This document shows, one piece after another, positions 27,797 through 35,547 of a stretch of 64,000 bases of DNA (its first letter is position 1; each line of letters opens with the position of its first letter). The DNA lies in contig JAPPIB010000041.1 in assembly GCA_028820695.1 (NCBI GenBank), forward strand, positions 1 to 64,000. Direction: 5' to 3'. The notes under the pieces were generated by a model. It was given only the letters and a program-made list of their open reading frames with translations. It searched no databases and was not told where the DNA came from. The translations under genes were made by a program, and so were the position numbers. This DNA comes from Acidiferrobacterales bacterium (lineage in GTDB: Bacteria; Pseudomonadota; Gammaproteobacteria; Arenicellales; JAJDZL01).

Positions 27797-29692
27797 TCAC
27801 GCTTTGGGGTAACCGACAGATTGCAATGATTCGGTGATCTCATCAAGAATGACCGGGTCGTCGATTGTTGCCGGCATCTGCCAGGATTCGCCGTCGGCAA
27901 TTTTCTGCATGGTTCCGCGCAGGATCTTTCCGGAGCGAGTCTTGGGCAGCCGCAAAACCACCAATGCTTCCTTGAACGCCGCCACCGGTCCGATTTCGTT
28001 GCGTACCAGCTGGACGCACTCCCGGACAATATCACCATGGTCTCGCGCACAGCCGGCATTGAGCACCAGAAATCCCAGTGGCAACTGGCCCTTGAGCGCA
28101 TCGGCCACCCCCGTCACCGCGCATTCCGCCACATCCGGGTGTGAGGTGAGCACCTCTTCCATGGCACCTGTTGAAAGCCGATGTCCGGCGACATTGATGA
28201 TGTCATCGGTCCGGGACATCACGTATACGTAGCCGTCCTCGTCGATGTAGCCGGCGTCTGCAGTCTTGTAGTAACCTGGGAAGTCGGCGAGATAGGCGTC
28301 AAAAAAGCGTTGTTTGGCATGCCATAAGGTTGGAAAGCTTCCAGGTGGCAGCGGCAGCTTGACAACGAGTGAGCCGATTTCGCCTGCGGCCACTTCCTGA
28401 TTGGCGTCGTCAACGGCCTTCAGGTCCCAGCCTGGAACCGGCACAGAGGGTGAGCCCTCCTTCACCGGCAATTGCTCGATACCGACACAGTTGGCGCAGA
28501 TCGCCCAACCCGTTTCGGTCTGCCACCAGTGATCGATGACTGGAACCTGAAGCTTGTTCTGCGCCCAGCGCAGCGTGTCCGGATCGGTTCGCTCACCGGC
28601 CAGAAACAGCGTCCTAAAATGGGACATGTCGTATTTTTCGAGATGGGTTCCGTTGGGATCCTCTTTCTTGATCGCCCTGAACGCAGTCGGAGCGGTAAAC
28701 AGCGCGGATACCTTGTGTTGTGAGATGACGCGCCAGAAAGCGCCTGGATCCGGTGTGCCCACAGGTTTGCCTTCATACAGGATGGCGGTATTGCCGGCAA
28801 AAAGCGGAGCATAGACGATATAGGAGTGCCCGACGACCCAGCCCACATCCGAGGCGGCCCAGAACACCTCACCCGGTTCCACTCCATAGATATTTTTCAT
28901 TGACCATTTGAGCGAGACGATGTGGCCGCCGTTGTCGCGTACCACACCTTTGGGCTGACCCGTGGTGCCGGAGGTATAGATGATGTAGAGCGGATCGGTT
29001 GCCATGACGGGTACGCAGTCGACCGGGCTTGCGCGAGTCATCACATCATTCCAGTCGTGGTCGCGTCCCTCAATCATTCGGGCTTCAGCCTGGGGTCGTT
29101 GCAGAACAATGCAGGCAGCGGGTTTATGGGAAGACAGTTCGACTGCCTTGTCGACCAGCGGCTTGTACTCGACAACCCGTCCGGGTTCGAGACCGCATGA
29201 GGCAGTGATGATTGCAACCGGCTTGGCGTCGTCAATGCGCACGGCGAGTTCATTGGAGGCAAATCCACCGAAGACGACAGAATGGACCGCACCGATACGC
29301 GCGCAGGCCAGCATTGCCATCGCAGCTTCGGGTACCATCGGCATATAGATGACGACACGGGAACCCTTCTCGACTCCCAGTTGCCTGAGCACACCGGCCA
29401 GCCGAGCAGTTTTGTCGAGCATTTCCTGATAGGTGAGGTGACGGATTTCTCCGGTCATCGCAGAGTCATAGATGATTGCGTCCTGATTGCCCCGCCCCTC
29501 GTTCACATGCAGGTCCAGTGCGTTGTAGCAGGTATTCACCTGGGCACCGGTAAACCAGCGGTAATACGGTCGGTCCGAGTCATCTAGAACCTTGTCCCAG
29601 GTTTTGTACCAGTGCACGTCATTCGCGATTTCACCCCAGAATTCATTGGGTGCCGCGAGCGAACGCGCAAATTCCTGTCGGTATCTGCTCAT
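27797..29692 (-). CDS. prpE: Propionate-CoA ligase
   Basis: A 631-residue AMP-forming ligase of the acetyl-CoA synthetase family that activates propionate to propionyl-CoA. Motifs include YTSGTTGQPKGV, the WQTETGW segment, the RTDDIINVAGHRL hinge and the acetylatable lysine in KTRSGKILR. Similarity over the whole chain is to PrpE rather than Acs, and the operon partners agree. The frame is open to a TTG at 29761, but the ATG at 29692 gives an N-terminus aligned with PrpE, and a promoter just upstream would begin transcription only a few bases before that TTG. It is the first gene of prpE-mcm-pccB-pccA-mce, which forms a full propionate to succinyl-CoA route. Confidence 0.92.
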   Translation of the reverse strand: MSRYRQEFARSLAAPNEFWGEIANDVHWYKTWDKVLDDSDRPYYRWFTGAQVNTCYNALDLHVNEGRGNQDAIIYDSAMTGEIRHLTYQEMLDKTARLAGVLRQLGVEKGSRVVIYMPMVPEAAMAMLACARIGAVHSVVFGGFASNELAVRIDDAKPVAIITASCGLEPGRVVEYKPLVDKAVELSSHKPAACIVLQRPQAEARMIEGRDHDWNDVMTRASPVDCVPVMATDPLYIIYTSGTTGQPKGVVRDNGGHIVSLKWSMKNIYGVEPGEVFWAASDVGWVVGHSYIVYAPLFAGNTAILYEGKPVGTPDPGAFWRVISQHKVSALFTAPTAFRAIKKEDPNGTHLEKYDMSHFRTLFLAGERTDPDTLRWAQNKLQVPVIDHWWQTETGWAICANCVGIEQLPVKEGSPSVPVPGWDLKAVDDANQEVAAGEIGSLVVKLPLPPGSFPTLWHAKQRFFDAYLADFPGYYKTADAGYIDEDGYVYVMSRTDDIINVAGHRLSTGAMEEVLTSHPDVAECAVTGVADALKGQLPLGFLVLNAGCARDHGDIVRECVQLVRNEIGPVAAFKEALVVLRLPKTRSGKILRGTMQKIADGESWQMPATIDDPVILDEITESLQSVGYPKA

Positions 29693-29772
29693 GCGATCAT
29701 TCCGGTTCCTGTTTGGTCTGCCCGAAAGTTCCGGCGTTCGAAAATCCGTGAAACTCCACAATTATCTCCAAT

Positions 29773-29802
29773 AAAATAGCGTAGAAACCGAATAACTGTC
29801 AA
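29773..29802 (-). promoter_or_regulatory. Sigma-70 promoter of the propionate operon
   Basis: On the minus strand TTGACA (29802-29797) and TATTTT (29778-29773) are separated by 18 bases. Transcription would begin near 29766, giving a leader of about 70 bases before the prpE ATG. The 102 bases shared with the divergent enoyl-CoA hydratase gene probably contain both promoters; the plus-strand one is less clear. Confidence 0.55.
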
Positions 29803-29862
29803 ACTTTGTCTGACACATATTCCGATATTCTTCGATCAATCAGGACAAGGAGCACCATACGA

Positions 29863-30639
29863 ATGGCTTACGAGCACATTATTACTGAAACGCGCGGAAA
29901 AGTTGGATTAATTACATTGAATCGCCCCAAGGTGCTGAACGCGCTGTCTTCTGAGGTCATGGACGAGCTGGGCGCCGCGCTCGATGCCTATGAAGCGGAT
30001 TCGGACATCGGCGCCGTTGTCATAACGGGCAATGAGAAGGCATTTGCCGCCGGGGCTGATATCAGCCAGATGAAAGATAATACGTTCGCGGATGCCTATA
30101 TGGGCAACTTCATCAGTCGCAACTGGGAGCGGGTCACCGAATGCCGCAAGCCCGTTGTCGCTGCCGTTGCAGGCTATGCACTCGGCGGCGGATGTGAGTT
30201 GGCGATGATGTGTGACTTTATCGTTGCCGGAGACAACGCGCAGTTCGGCCAGCCGGAAATTCTATTGGGAATCATTCCGGGCGCCGGAGGAACCCAGCGC
30301 CTGACCCGGGCGGTTGGAAAGTCCAAGGCAATGGACATGTGTCTGACAGGTCGCCGGATGGATGCCGAGGAAGCGGAGCGTTCCGGTTTGGTCTCACGCG
30401 TGTTTCCGGCCGATGAATTGGTTGACAGGGCGGTGGAGATCGCACAGGAAATCGCCCAGTTTTCGCAGGTGGCGGCAAGCATGGTAACAGAGACTGTTGA
30501 TCGCGCCTATGAGCTGACCCTCAGTGAAGGGATTCTCTTTGAGCGACGGGCATTCCATTCGATGTTTTCCACCAATGACCAGAAAGAGGGCATGGCCGCG
30601 TTTGTCGAGAAGCGAAAGCCGACCTGGCACAATAGCTGA
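29863..30639 (+). CDS. Enoyl-CoA hydratase (crotonase family)
   Basis: A 258-residue cytoplasmic crotonase, probably a short-chain enoyl-CoA hydratase adding water to 2-enoyl-CoA in beta-oxidation or amino acid breakdown. The two catalytic glutamates are visible: E112 in [12 protein letters not shown] and E132 in [14 protein letters not shown], with oxyanion glycines in AAGADISQM. The frame is open further upstream, but AAGGAG (29847-29852) points to the ATG at 29863, and the length then matches the family. It is divergent from the propionate operon and could feed it with propionyl-CoA from branched-chain or odd-chain substrates. Confidence 0.92.
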   Translation: MAYEHIITETRGKVGLITLNRPKVLNALSSEVMDELGAALDAYEADSDIGAVVITGNEKAFAAGADISQMKDNTFADAYMGNFISRNWERVTECRKPVVAAVAGYALGGGCELAMMCDFIVAGDNAQFGQPEILLGIIPGAGGTQRLTRAVGKSKAMDMCLTGRRMDAEEAERSGLVSRVFPADELVDRAVEIAQEIAQFSQVAASMVTETVDRAYELTLSEGILFERRAFHSMFSTNDQKEGMAAFVEKRKPTWHNS

Positions 30640-30854
30640 CCCCGTACCGGTCACGACAGAAACCGCCCACCACCGGCGATCCGGTGCGGACATTCGGCGA
30701 CTCTCAGATGGCAGGCAGCCACCGCCCTGAACGTGATCCGAATCGATTTCCGATCGGCACAAACGGTGCAGTGAAGGGTTTTTGACAGCAATTCGACTGG
30801 ATGGGGCGACGAAGCCGCCGCAGCCAACCGGGAATTCGCGAGATGATTGGCGGA

Positions 30855-31715
30855 TCAGGCCCAGGAAGCCCTGATCGGCACCCTCATGCTGCCGATGCTC
30901 TCGATCACGCACTCCAAAATATCGCCAGCTGAAACCGGCCCGACCCCTTCCGGTGTCCCCGACATGATTACGTCGCCCGGATAAAGCGTATAAAAGGACG
31001 ACGCAAACGAGATCAGCTTGCGGGTCGAATAGATCATATGGCTGGTGTTGGATTGCTGCTTGGTCTTTCCATTGACGGAAAGCGAGATTTCGAGATTGTC
31101 CGGATTCGTGATTTCGTTTGTAGTCACGATCCAGGGTCCAAGTACGGAGTGTGAATCGATGGCCTTGCGCAGGCTGCGGTCCTCAGTTCCGCGGACCGTC
31201 ATGTCAAGTCCGATCGTATAACCGGCGACATAGTCCAGCGCGTCTTCCTCAATGACGTTTCGACAGGTCTCACCGATGACGATGGCGAGTTCGACCTCGT
31301 GATCGGTGCGACGGGCCTCAAACCCAAGCCTTACGCCTTCGTCCGGACCGACCGGAACCGGAGACTTCAGAAAAAGTCCGTAGGTCTCAATGTCCTTCAC
31401 TCCGCCGGAAGGGCTGATTTCCTTGTCCGCATTGACCTCTTTCTGATGCAGGCGGTAGTTGACCGGCGCCCCGATGATTTTCGATGGTCGCGCGACCGGG
31501 CTGTTCAGGGTGATATCGCGCAGCGAAAGCGTTTCGGCAGTTCTGCGTAACTTGTGAAATTCCCCGGTCAGGTTTGCAAGGTTTGCAATGATCAGGTCAC
31601 CGGGCGGTTGCGGCCAGGTTGGCGTTTTGATTGAATTGAGCGCCACACTGACGTCCTGGACATTGCGGCCTTCCACCACCCCGATGTGATTTTCGTTGAA
31701 TCGACAGATTTTCAT
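30855..31715 (-). CDS. Fumarylacetoacetate hydrolase family protein
   Basis: A 286-residue FAH-fold protein. The metal site is complete, with E140 and E142 in DHEVELAIVIG and D171 in GLDMTVRG, followed by the loop GTPEGVGPVSAGD. Members cleave carbon-carbon bonds of diketo acids or decarboxylate or isomerise catechol-pathway intermediates; the substrate cannot be told from sequence. It is monocistronic, separated by 215 bases from the convergent enoyl-CoA hydratase and divergent from the mraZ promoter region. Confidence 0.88.
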   Translation of the reverse strand: MKICRFNENHIGVVEGRNVQDVSVALNSIKTPTWPQPPGDLIIANLANLTGEFHKLRRTAETLSLRDITLNSPVARPSKIIGAPVNYRLHQKEVNADKEISPSGGVKDIETYGLFLKSPVPVGPDEGVRLGFEARRTDHEVELAIVIGETCRNVIEEDALDYVAGYTIGLDMTVRGTEDRSLRKAIDSHSVLGPWIVTTNEITNPDNLEISLSVNGKTKQQSNTSHMIYSTRKLISFASSFYTLYPGDVIMSGTPEGVGPVSAGDILECVIESIGSMRVPIRASWA

Positions 31716-31912
31716 AGGCGTCCCATACGATGCATCTCATTCAATTCGATGACATCGTTTCCGATTAGTTTAACTCACAATTCGAACTGGTTATGAAGTT
31801 TCTGTTGGCAACCGGGAATTCAGCGCGAGAGATCGCAGGGCGACAATCGGTCGCCACCCGCTTCATTCGGTCAGTAGCTGACTATGCAGTAGATTCCAAA
31901 CCTCAAAAAAAT

Positions 31913-31977
31913 TTGACAGAACGTTCGAATGTGATATAAACAGTGCCATAAATTACCTTTTTGTGCCATTTAGTGCC
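31913..31977 (+). promoter_or_regulatory. dcw cluster promoter with MraZ-type operator repeats
   Basis: TTGACA (31913-31918), a 16-base spacer and TATAAA (31935-31940) form a strong sigma-70 promoter. GTGCC occurs at 31943, 31963 and 31973, with a weaker TTACC at 31953, so 5-base units recur every 10 bases across the start of transcription. MraZ binds 5-base repeats separated by 5 bases at its own promoter in E. coli, so this is a likely autoregulatory operator even though the unit sequence differs. Confidence 0.75.
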
Positions 31978-32011
31978 TAAAATATCCTAAGTGAAAAGGA
32001 ATAGAAAAATC

Positions 32012-32074
32012 ATGCAGTATCGCAAGAAAGTGCGCAGTTGCCGCAATTCATTCGGTCGGTCCGGCCCTGGGTGA
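32012..32074 (+). CDS. Possible 20-residue leader peptide before mraZ
   Basis: A short frame starting with ATG at 32012, preceded by AAAAGGA (31994-32000) at an 11-base distance, encodes a very basic peptide beginning MQYRKKVRS and ends with TGA four bases before the mraZ ATG. Its place and ribosome site suggest translational coupling to mraZ. It has no recognisable family and could be chance. Confidence 0.3.
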   Translation: MQYRKKVRSCRNSFGRSGPG

Positions 32075-32078
32075 TTTG

Positions 32079-32558
32079 ATGTATTCCGATTTTTCAGGCT
32101 TCAAGGAAGTGACTGTTGACGGCAAGGGCAGAGTTGTCATTCCAAAGATATTTCACGAAGGTATCCTCGGGGAGAGCGGTTCTTCCGTATGCGTTTCGAT
32201 GGACGTCCGACAGCAGTGCATCGTGATTGTGACCAAAGCGCGATGGGAGCGCCAACGAGAGGAGCTGACCTCCAACAAGTCCGTCAACGAGCAGATCAAG
32301 CGATTCAAGTTGGGGACGCACGAAATGGTCGATATGGACACAACCGGACGGATACTCATACCGAAGGCGTTTCGCAAGATGGCGGGCATAGAGCGGGAAG
32401 GCTTGATTTCCGGAGTTGGAACCAGACTCGAATTGTGGGACATGAATGTGTTTATCAGCTACTACGCCACAGTTCGTGAACAATCGAACAATCAGGGCAA
32501 TATCGAATCAGAGCAACGTATGTCCGCGAGCGAGACAATCGAGAATTTGAACCTATAG
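32079..32558 (+). CDS. mraZ: Transcriptional regulator MraZ
   Basis: A 159-residue MraZ with two AbrB-like swapped-hairpin repeats; the protein forms a ring that binds repeats in its own promoter and represses the dcw operon. Both halves carry the family signature: VDGKGRVVIPKIF in the first and MDTTGRILIPKAFR in the second. The ATG at 32079 is chosen over an adjacent TTG at 32076. It is the first gene of the division cluster, followed after 17 bases by rsmH, the standard arrangement. Confidence 0.95.
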   Translation: MYSDFSGFKEVTVDGKGRVVIPKIFHEGILGESGSSVCVSMDVRQQCIVIVTKARWERQREELTSNKSVNEQIKRFKLGTHEMVDMDTTGRILIPKAFRKMAGIEREGLISGVGTRLELWDMNVFISYYATVREQSNNQGNIESEQRMSASETIENLNL

Positions 32559-32575
32559 ATTATATAGCAGCCAGC

Positions 32576-33538
32576 ATGAACGTGAATCAAAGCGGCATTG
32601 CACGTCGGGACCATGTGCCGGTACTTCTGCCACAGGTGATTGATGCACTTTCGGTGAGCCTGAACCGGGATGGCATTTTCGTCGACGCGACCTACGGAAG
32701 AGGCGGTCACAGTGAGGCCATCCTGGACTTGCTGAACGACACGGGCAGGCTGTTTGTTCTTGACCGTGACCCGTCCGCAGTTGACGAGGCGAGACGAAAA
32801 CATCAGCGTGACAATCGGGTCACAGTCATTCATGCCAATTTCTCAGAGATCTCGACTGAGCTTCGAAACCTGCTGCCGCAGATCAAGGTTGACGGAATTC
32901 TTGCGGATCTCGGTGTTTCCTCACCGCAGCTGGATGAGTCTCATCGAGGATTCAGTTTCTCAAAAGACGGTCCGCTGGATCTTCGCATGAATCAGACCGA
33001 TGGTGTTTCCGCATCCGTCTGGCTGAGCACGGTCTCCGAACGGGAATTGTCCCATGTCCTGAAGTCTCTGGGCGATGAGCGGTTCGCACGGCGAATTGCC
33101 CGCAAGATCATTGAGTCGCGTCAGGCGCATCCCATCCGATCGACCGGCCAGCTTTCGAAGCTTGTCGCAGATTGTGTTCCGGCGACGGAGCCCCACAAGC
33201 ATCCGGCCACCCGGACTTTTCTGGCAATCCGAATGCATATCAACCGGGAATTGGAGGAATTGGAGAGTTTTCTGCCGAAATGCCTGCAGCTGCTCCGACA
33301 GGGCGGGCGGCTGGTATTGATCAGTTTCCAGTCTGCTGAGCACCGGATCATCAAGCGATTTCTCAAACAACAGTCCATCGGCTCGCCGGGACCGCGGGAG
33401 ATTCCCTTTCGTCAAAGCGAGTTCAGGCCAACAGTCAAGGTGATCGGCAAGCCGATCGGCACCGATCGCGACGAAGTCAGGATCAATCGCCGGGCGCGCA
33501 GCGCAGTGATGCGCGTGGCGGAACGAATCGGGGTGTGA
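32576..33538 (+). CDS. rsmH: 16S rRNA m4C1402 methyltransferase RsmH
   Basis: A 320-residue S-adenosylmethionine-dependent enzyme that N4-methylates C1402 in the ribosomal P site. The cofactor motif DATYGRGGHS, the acidic DRDP, DLGVSSPQLD and GPLDLRM segments are all present. The C-terminal signature, ISFHSLEDR in most bacteria, reads ISFQSAEHR here, with three changes; the rest of the protein is intact. It lies between mraZ and ftsL as in other dcw clusters, so identity is not in doubt. Confidence 0.95.
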   Translation: MNVNQSGIARRDHVPVLLPQVIDALSVSLNRDGIFVDATYGRGGHSEAILDLLNDTGRLFVLDRDPSAVDEARRKHQRDNRVTVIHANFSEISTELRNLLPQIKVDGILADLGVSSPQLDESHRGFSFSKDGPLDLRMNQTDGVSASVWLSTVSERELSHVLKSLGDERFARRIARKIIESRQAHPIRSTGQLSKLVADCVPATEPHKHPATRTFLAIRMHINRELEELESFLPKCLQLLRQGGRLVLISFQSAEHRIIKRFLKQQSIGSPGPREIPFRQSEFRPTVKVIGKPIGTDRDEVRINRRARSAVMRVAERIGV

Positions 33539-33544
33539 ATCACA

Positions 33545-33826
33545 ATGCGATTGCTCAAGAATCTACTCATCGGTATCTGTCTGGCATCTGCGATTGCGGT
33601 CATCTGGGTGCGGCACGAGAACCGGGTGCAGATTATCGAACTGCAGGACATCTATGAGCAGCGCGATAGTCTCAACATCGAGTGGCAGAAACTGAAGATC
33701 GAACTGGCCGCCATGGGCCGTCACGATCAACTGGCCAATTCCGCCGGTGCGGGTCTCGGCATGTCTCCGGCGCAGGAGCACTCGGTCATCTTCCTGAATC
33801 CCCAGGCGCAGTCTGTGGATGATTGA
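33545..33826 (+). CDS. ftsL: Cell division protein FtsL
   Basis: A 93-residue bitopic inner-membrane protein. A short cytoplasmic tip (MRLLKN) is followed by one membrane helix (about 7-22) and a periplasmic coiled coil (IIELQDIYEQRDSLNIEW), the layout of FtsL, which forms the FtsQLB complex that activates FtsWI. Sequence is poorly conserved in this family, so the call rests on size, topology and position between rsmH and ftsI. FtsB would be encoded elsewhere. Confidence 0.88.
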   Translation: MRLLKNLLIGICLASAIAVIWVRHENRVQIIELQDIYEQRDSLNIEWQKLKIELAAMGRHDQLANSAGAGLGMSPAQEHSVIFLNPQAQSVDD

Positions 33827-33837
33827 GATTTGCACCA

Positions 33838-35547
33838 ATGAAAGAAAGACGCCAACTCGTATCGAACCGCGACCTGATCCTGCTCGCGCTGATCATGCTG
33901 GGATTTGTCCTGCTGGCTGCCCGTGCCGCCCATCTTCAGGTATTCTTCTCGGCCGACCTGCAGGCGGCTGGCAGTGAGCGGTATGCCCGCAACGAACTGA
34001 TCAACCCCAATCGCGGCGTGATTACCGACCGCCGCGGAGAAACCCTTGCGCTCAGTACCGCGGTTGACTCGGCATGGGCGGACCCCGGAATACTGGTCAG
34101 ACACCCCGAACGGCTGGATGAGTTGGCTGCGGCCCTCGATCTGCCCGACTCCGCGCTGAAGAATAATCTGGAGCGCTACGCGGGACAGAACCGGCAGTTC
34201 ATGTACCTCCGGCGACATCTGACGTCCCAGCGATCCAGCCAGCTCAGCGAACTGAATGTTCCCGGAGTCTCGCTGAAGCGGGAATATCGACGATTCTACC
34301 CGCACGGCCCGATTACCGCGTCTCTGCTGGGGGTCACGGATATTGATGATCAGGGTATCGAGGGAATCGAATTTACCCGGGATGCCCAACTCAAGGGCAA
34401 ACCAGGCACGAAGAAGGTGATCAAGGACAGACGTGGACGGACTGTGGAATTCCTGCATGAGACTCGTGTAGAGGACGGAATAGATCTTCGTCTGAGCATA
34501 GATGCAAGAATTCAGCAATTGGTCTACAAAGAGCTACTGGCGGTGCTCACCAAAGAACGCGCGGCGCATGCTACCAGCGTCGTCGTTCACATCCCCACCG
34601 GTGAAATCCTGGCAATCGCGACTGCCCCGAGTTTCAATCCAAACCTGAACAGCGACTGGACAGTGAAACGCAATCAGGCAGCCAGCGACGTATTTGAGCC
34701 GGGGAGCATCGCCAAACCCTTTTTGGTGGCAAAAGCGCTGATGCAGGGAATCGTCACACCGAAGACTGTGATTGACACGTCGCCGGGATTCATGCACATC
34801 GACGGTTATATGGTCGAGGATATCAGGAACTACGGTCCGCTGTCGGTTGAGGACATCCTGAAGAAGTCGAGCAACATCGGGATGATCAAGATGGCATTGC
34901 AACTGGACCCGAATGAGTTGACGAAATTCTACCGCAACGTTGGATTCGGCACACGTACCGCAAGCGGACTGCCGGGAGATGTGGCGGGTCTGGTGCCGAC
35001 GCGGAACCGTTGGAGCGTGAGCGAGCAGGCGACACTGTCCTATGGATATGGATTCGCGGTCAACGCATTGCAGATCGTACAGGCATATGCCGCAATCGCC
35101 AATGAGGGCGTCCTGGTTCCGATCGTTATTTTTCCGGATGATGAAAGGACACAACCCCGCCGGGTCATGCCGCAGGACATCGCAGTCGAAATGAAACGGA
35201 TGCTTGAACGGGCCGTGACACCTACCGGAACCGCGCGGCGCGCCAAGATACCGCTTTATCGGGTGGCCGGCAAAACTGCGACAGTCCAGAAGTTGATTGA
35301 TGGTGAGTACAGCAGTGAACAGCATATAGCGATGTTCGTCGGATTTGCGCCGGCATCAAAGCCGGAATTGGCGGCCGTGGTGATCGTTGATGATCCGAAA
35401 GGCAAGATCAATTACGGAGGCGTGGTCGCGGCGCCGGTGTTTCGAAAGATTGTCTCATCCGCCCTGCGGATTCTCAATGTATCGCCCGATGATCTTGAGA
35501 CGACTGCAATCGAAGTGGCGACAGTACCGCACAAGGCACGATCATGA
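33838..35547 (+). CDS. ftsI: Peptidoglycan transpeptidase FtsI (PBP3)
   Basis: A 569-residue class B penicillin-binding protein that crosslinks septal peptidoglycan in the periplasm. One N-terminal anchor helix (about 12-30), the RGVITDRRGE pedestal motif and a transpeptidase domain with the SxxK nucleophile EPGSIAKPF (S290, K293), and the SxN motif KSSNIG (S344-N346). The third motif, KTG in nearly all members, reads KTA (479-481) in VAGKTATVQK. The ATG at 33838 is preferred to an earlier TTG. It overlaps murE by four bases. FtsI acts with FtsW, also in this cluster. The altered KTG is discussed as a finding. Confidence 0.95.
   Translation: MKERRQLVSNRDLILLALIMLGFVLLAARAAHLQVFFSADLQAAGSERYARNELINPNRGVITDRRGETLALSTAVDSAWADPGILVRHPERLDELAAALDLPDSALKNNLERYAGQNRQFMYLRRHLTSQRSSQLSELNVPGVSLKREYRRFYPHGPITASLLGVTDIDDQGIEGIEFTRDAQLKGKPGTKKVIKDRRGRTVEFLHETRVEDGIDLRLSIDARIQQLVYKELLAVLTKERAAHATSVVVHIPTGEILAIATAPSFNPNLNSDWTVKRNQAASDVFEPGSIAKPFLVAKALMQGIVTPKTVIDTSPGFMHIDGYMVEDIRNYGPLSVEDILKKSSNIGMIKMALQLDPNELTKFYRNVGFGTRTASGLPGDVAGLVPTRNRWSVSEQATLSYGYGFAVNALQIVQAYAAIANEGVLVPIVIFPDDERTQPRRVMPQDIAVEMKRMLERAVTPTGTARRAKIPLYRVAGKTATVQKLIDGEYSSEQHIAMFVGFAPASKPELAAVVIVDDPKGKINYGGVVAAPVFRKIVSSALRILNVSPDDLETTAIEVATVPHKARS

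Larger units (their letters stand above)
31716..32078. other. Upstream region of the dcw cluster
   Basis: About 363 bases between the FAH-family gene and mraZ. The right half holds the promoter, the operator-like repeats and a 20-codon leader frame. The left half (31716-31910) shows no gene or clear structure and probably includes the minus-strand promoter of the FAH-family gene. Confidence 0.5.

Noticed and set aside
27745-28101. 118-codon minus-strand frame ending near the mcm start
   Set aside because: It lies in another frame within the 3' end of prpE, has no family pattern and is arginine- and serine-rich like other shadow frames.
30671-30686. CACCGG-CGAT-CCGGTG hairpin after the enoyl-CoA hydratase gene
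   Set aside because: A good small stem, but no T-run on either strand, so intrinsic termination is not supported.
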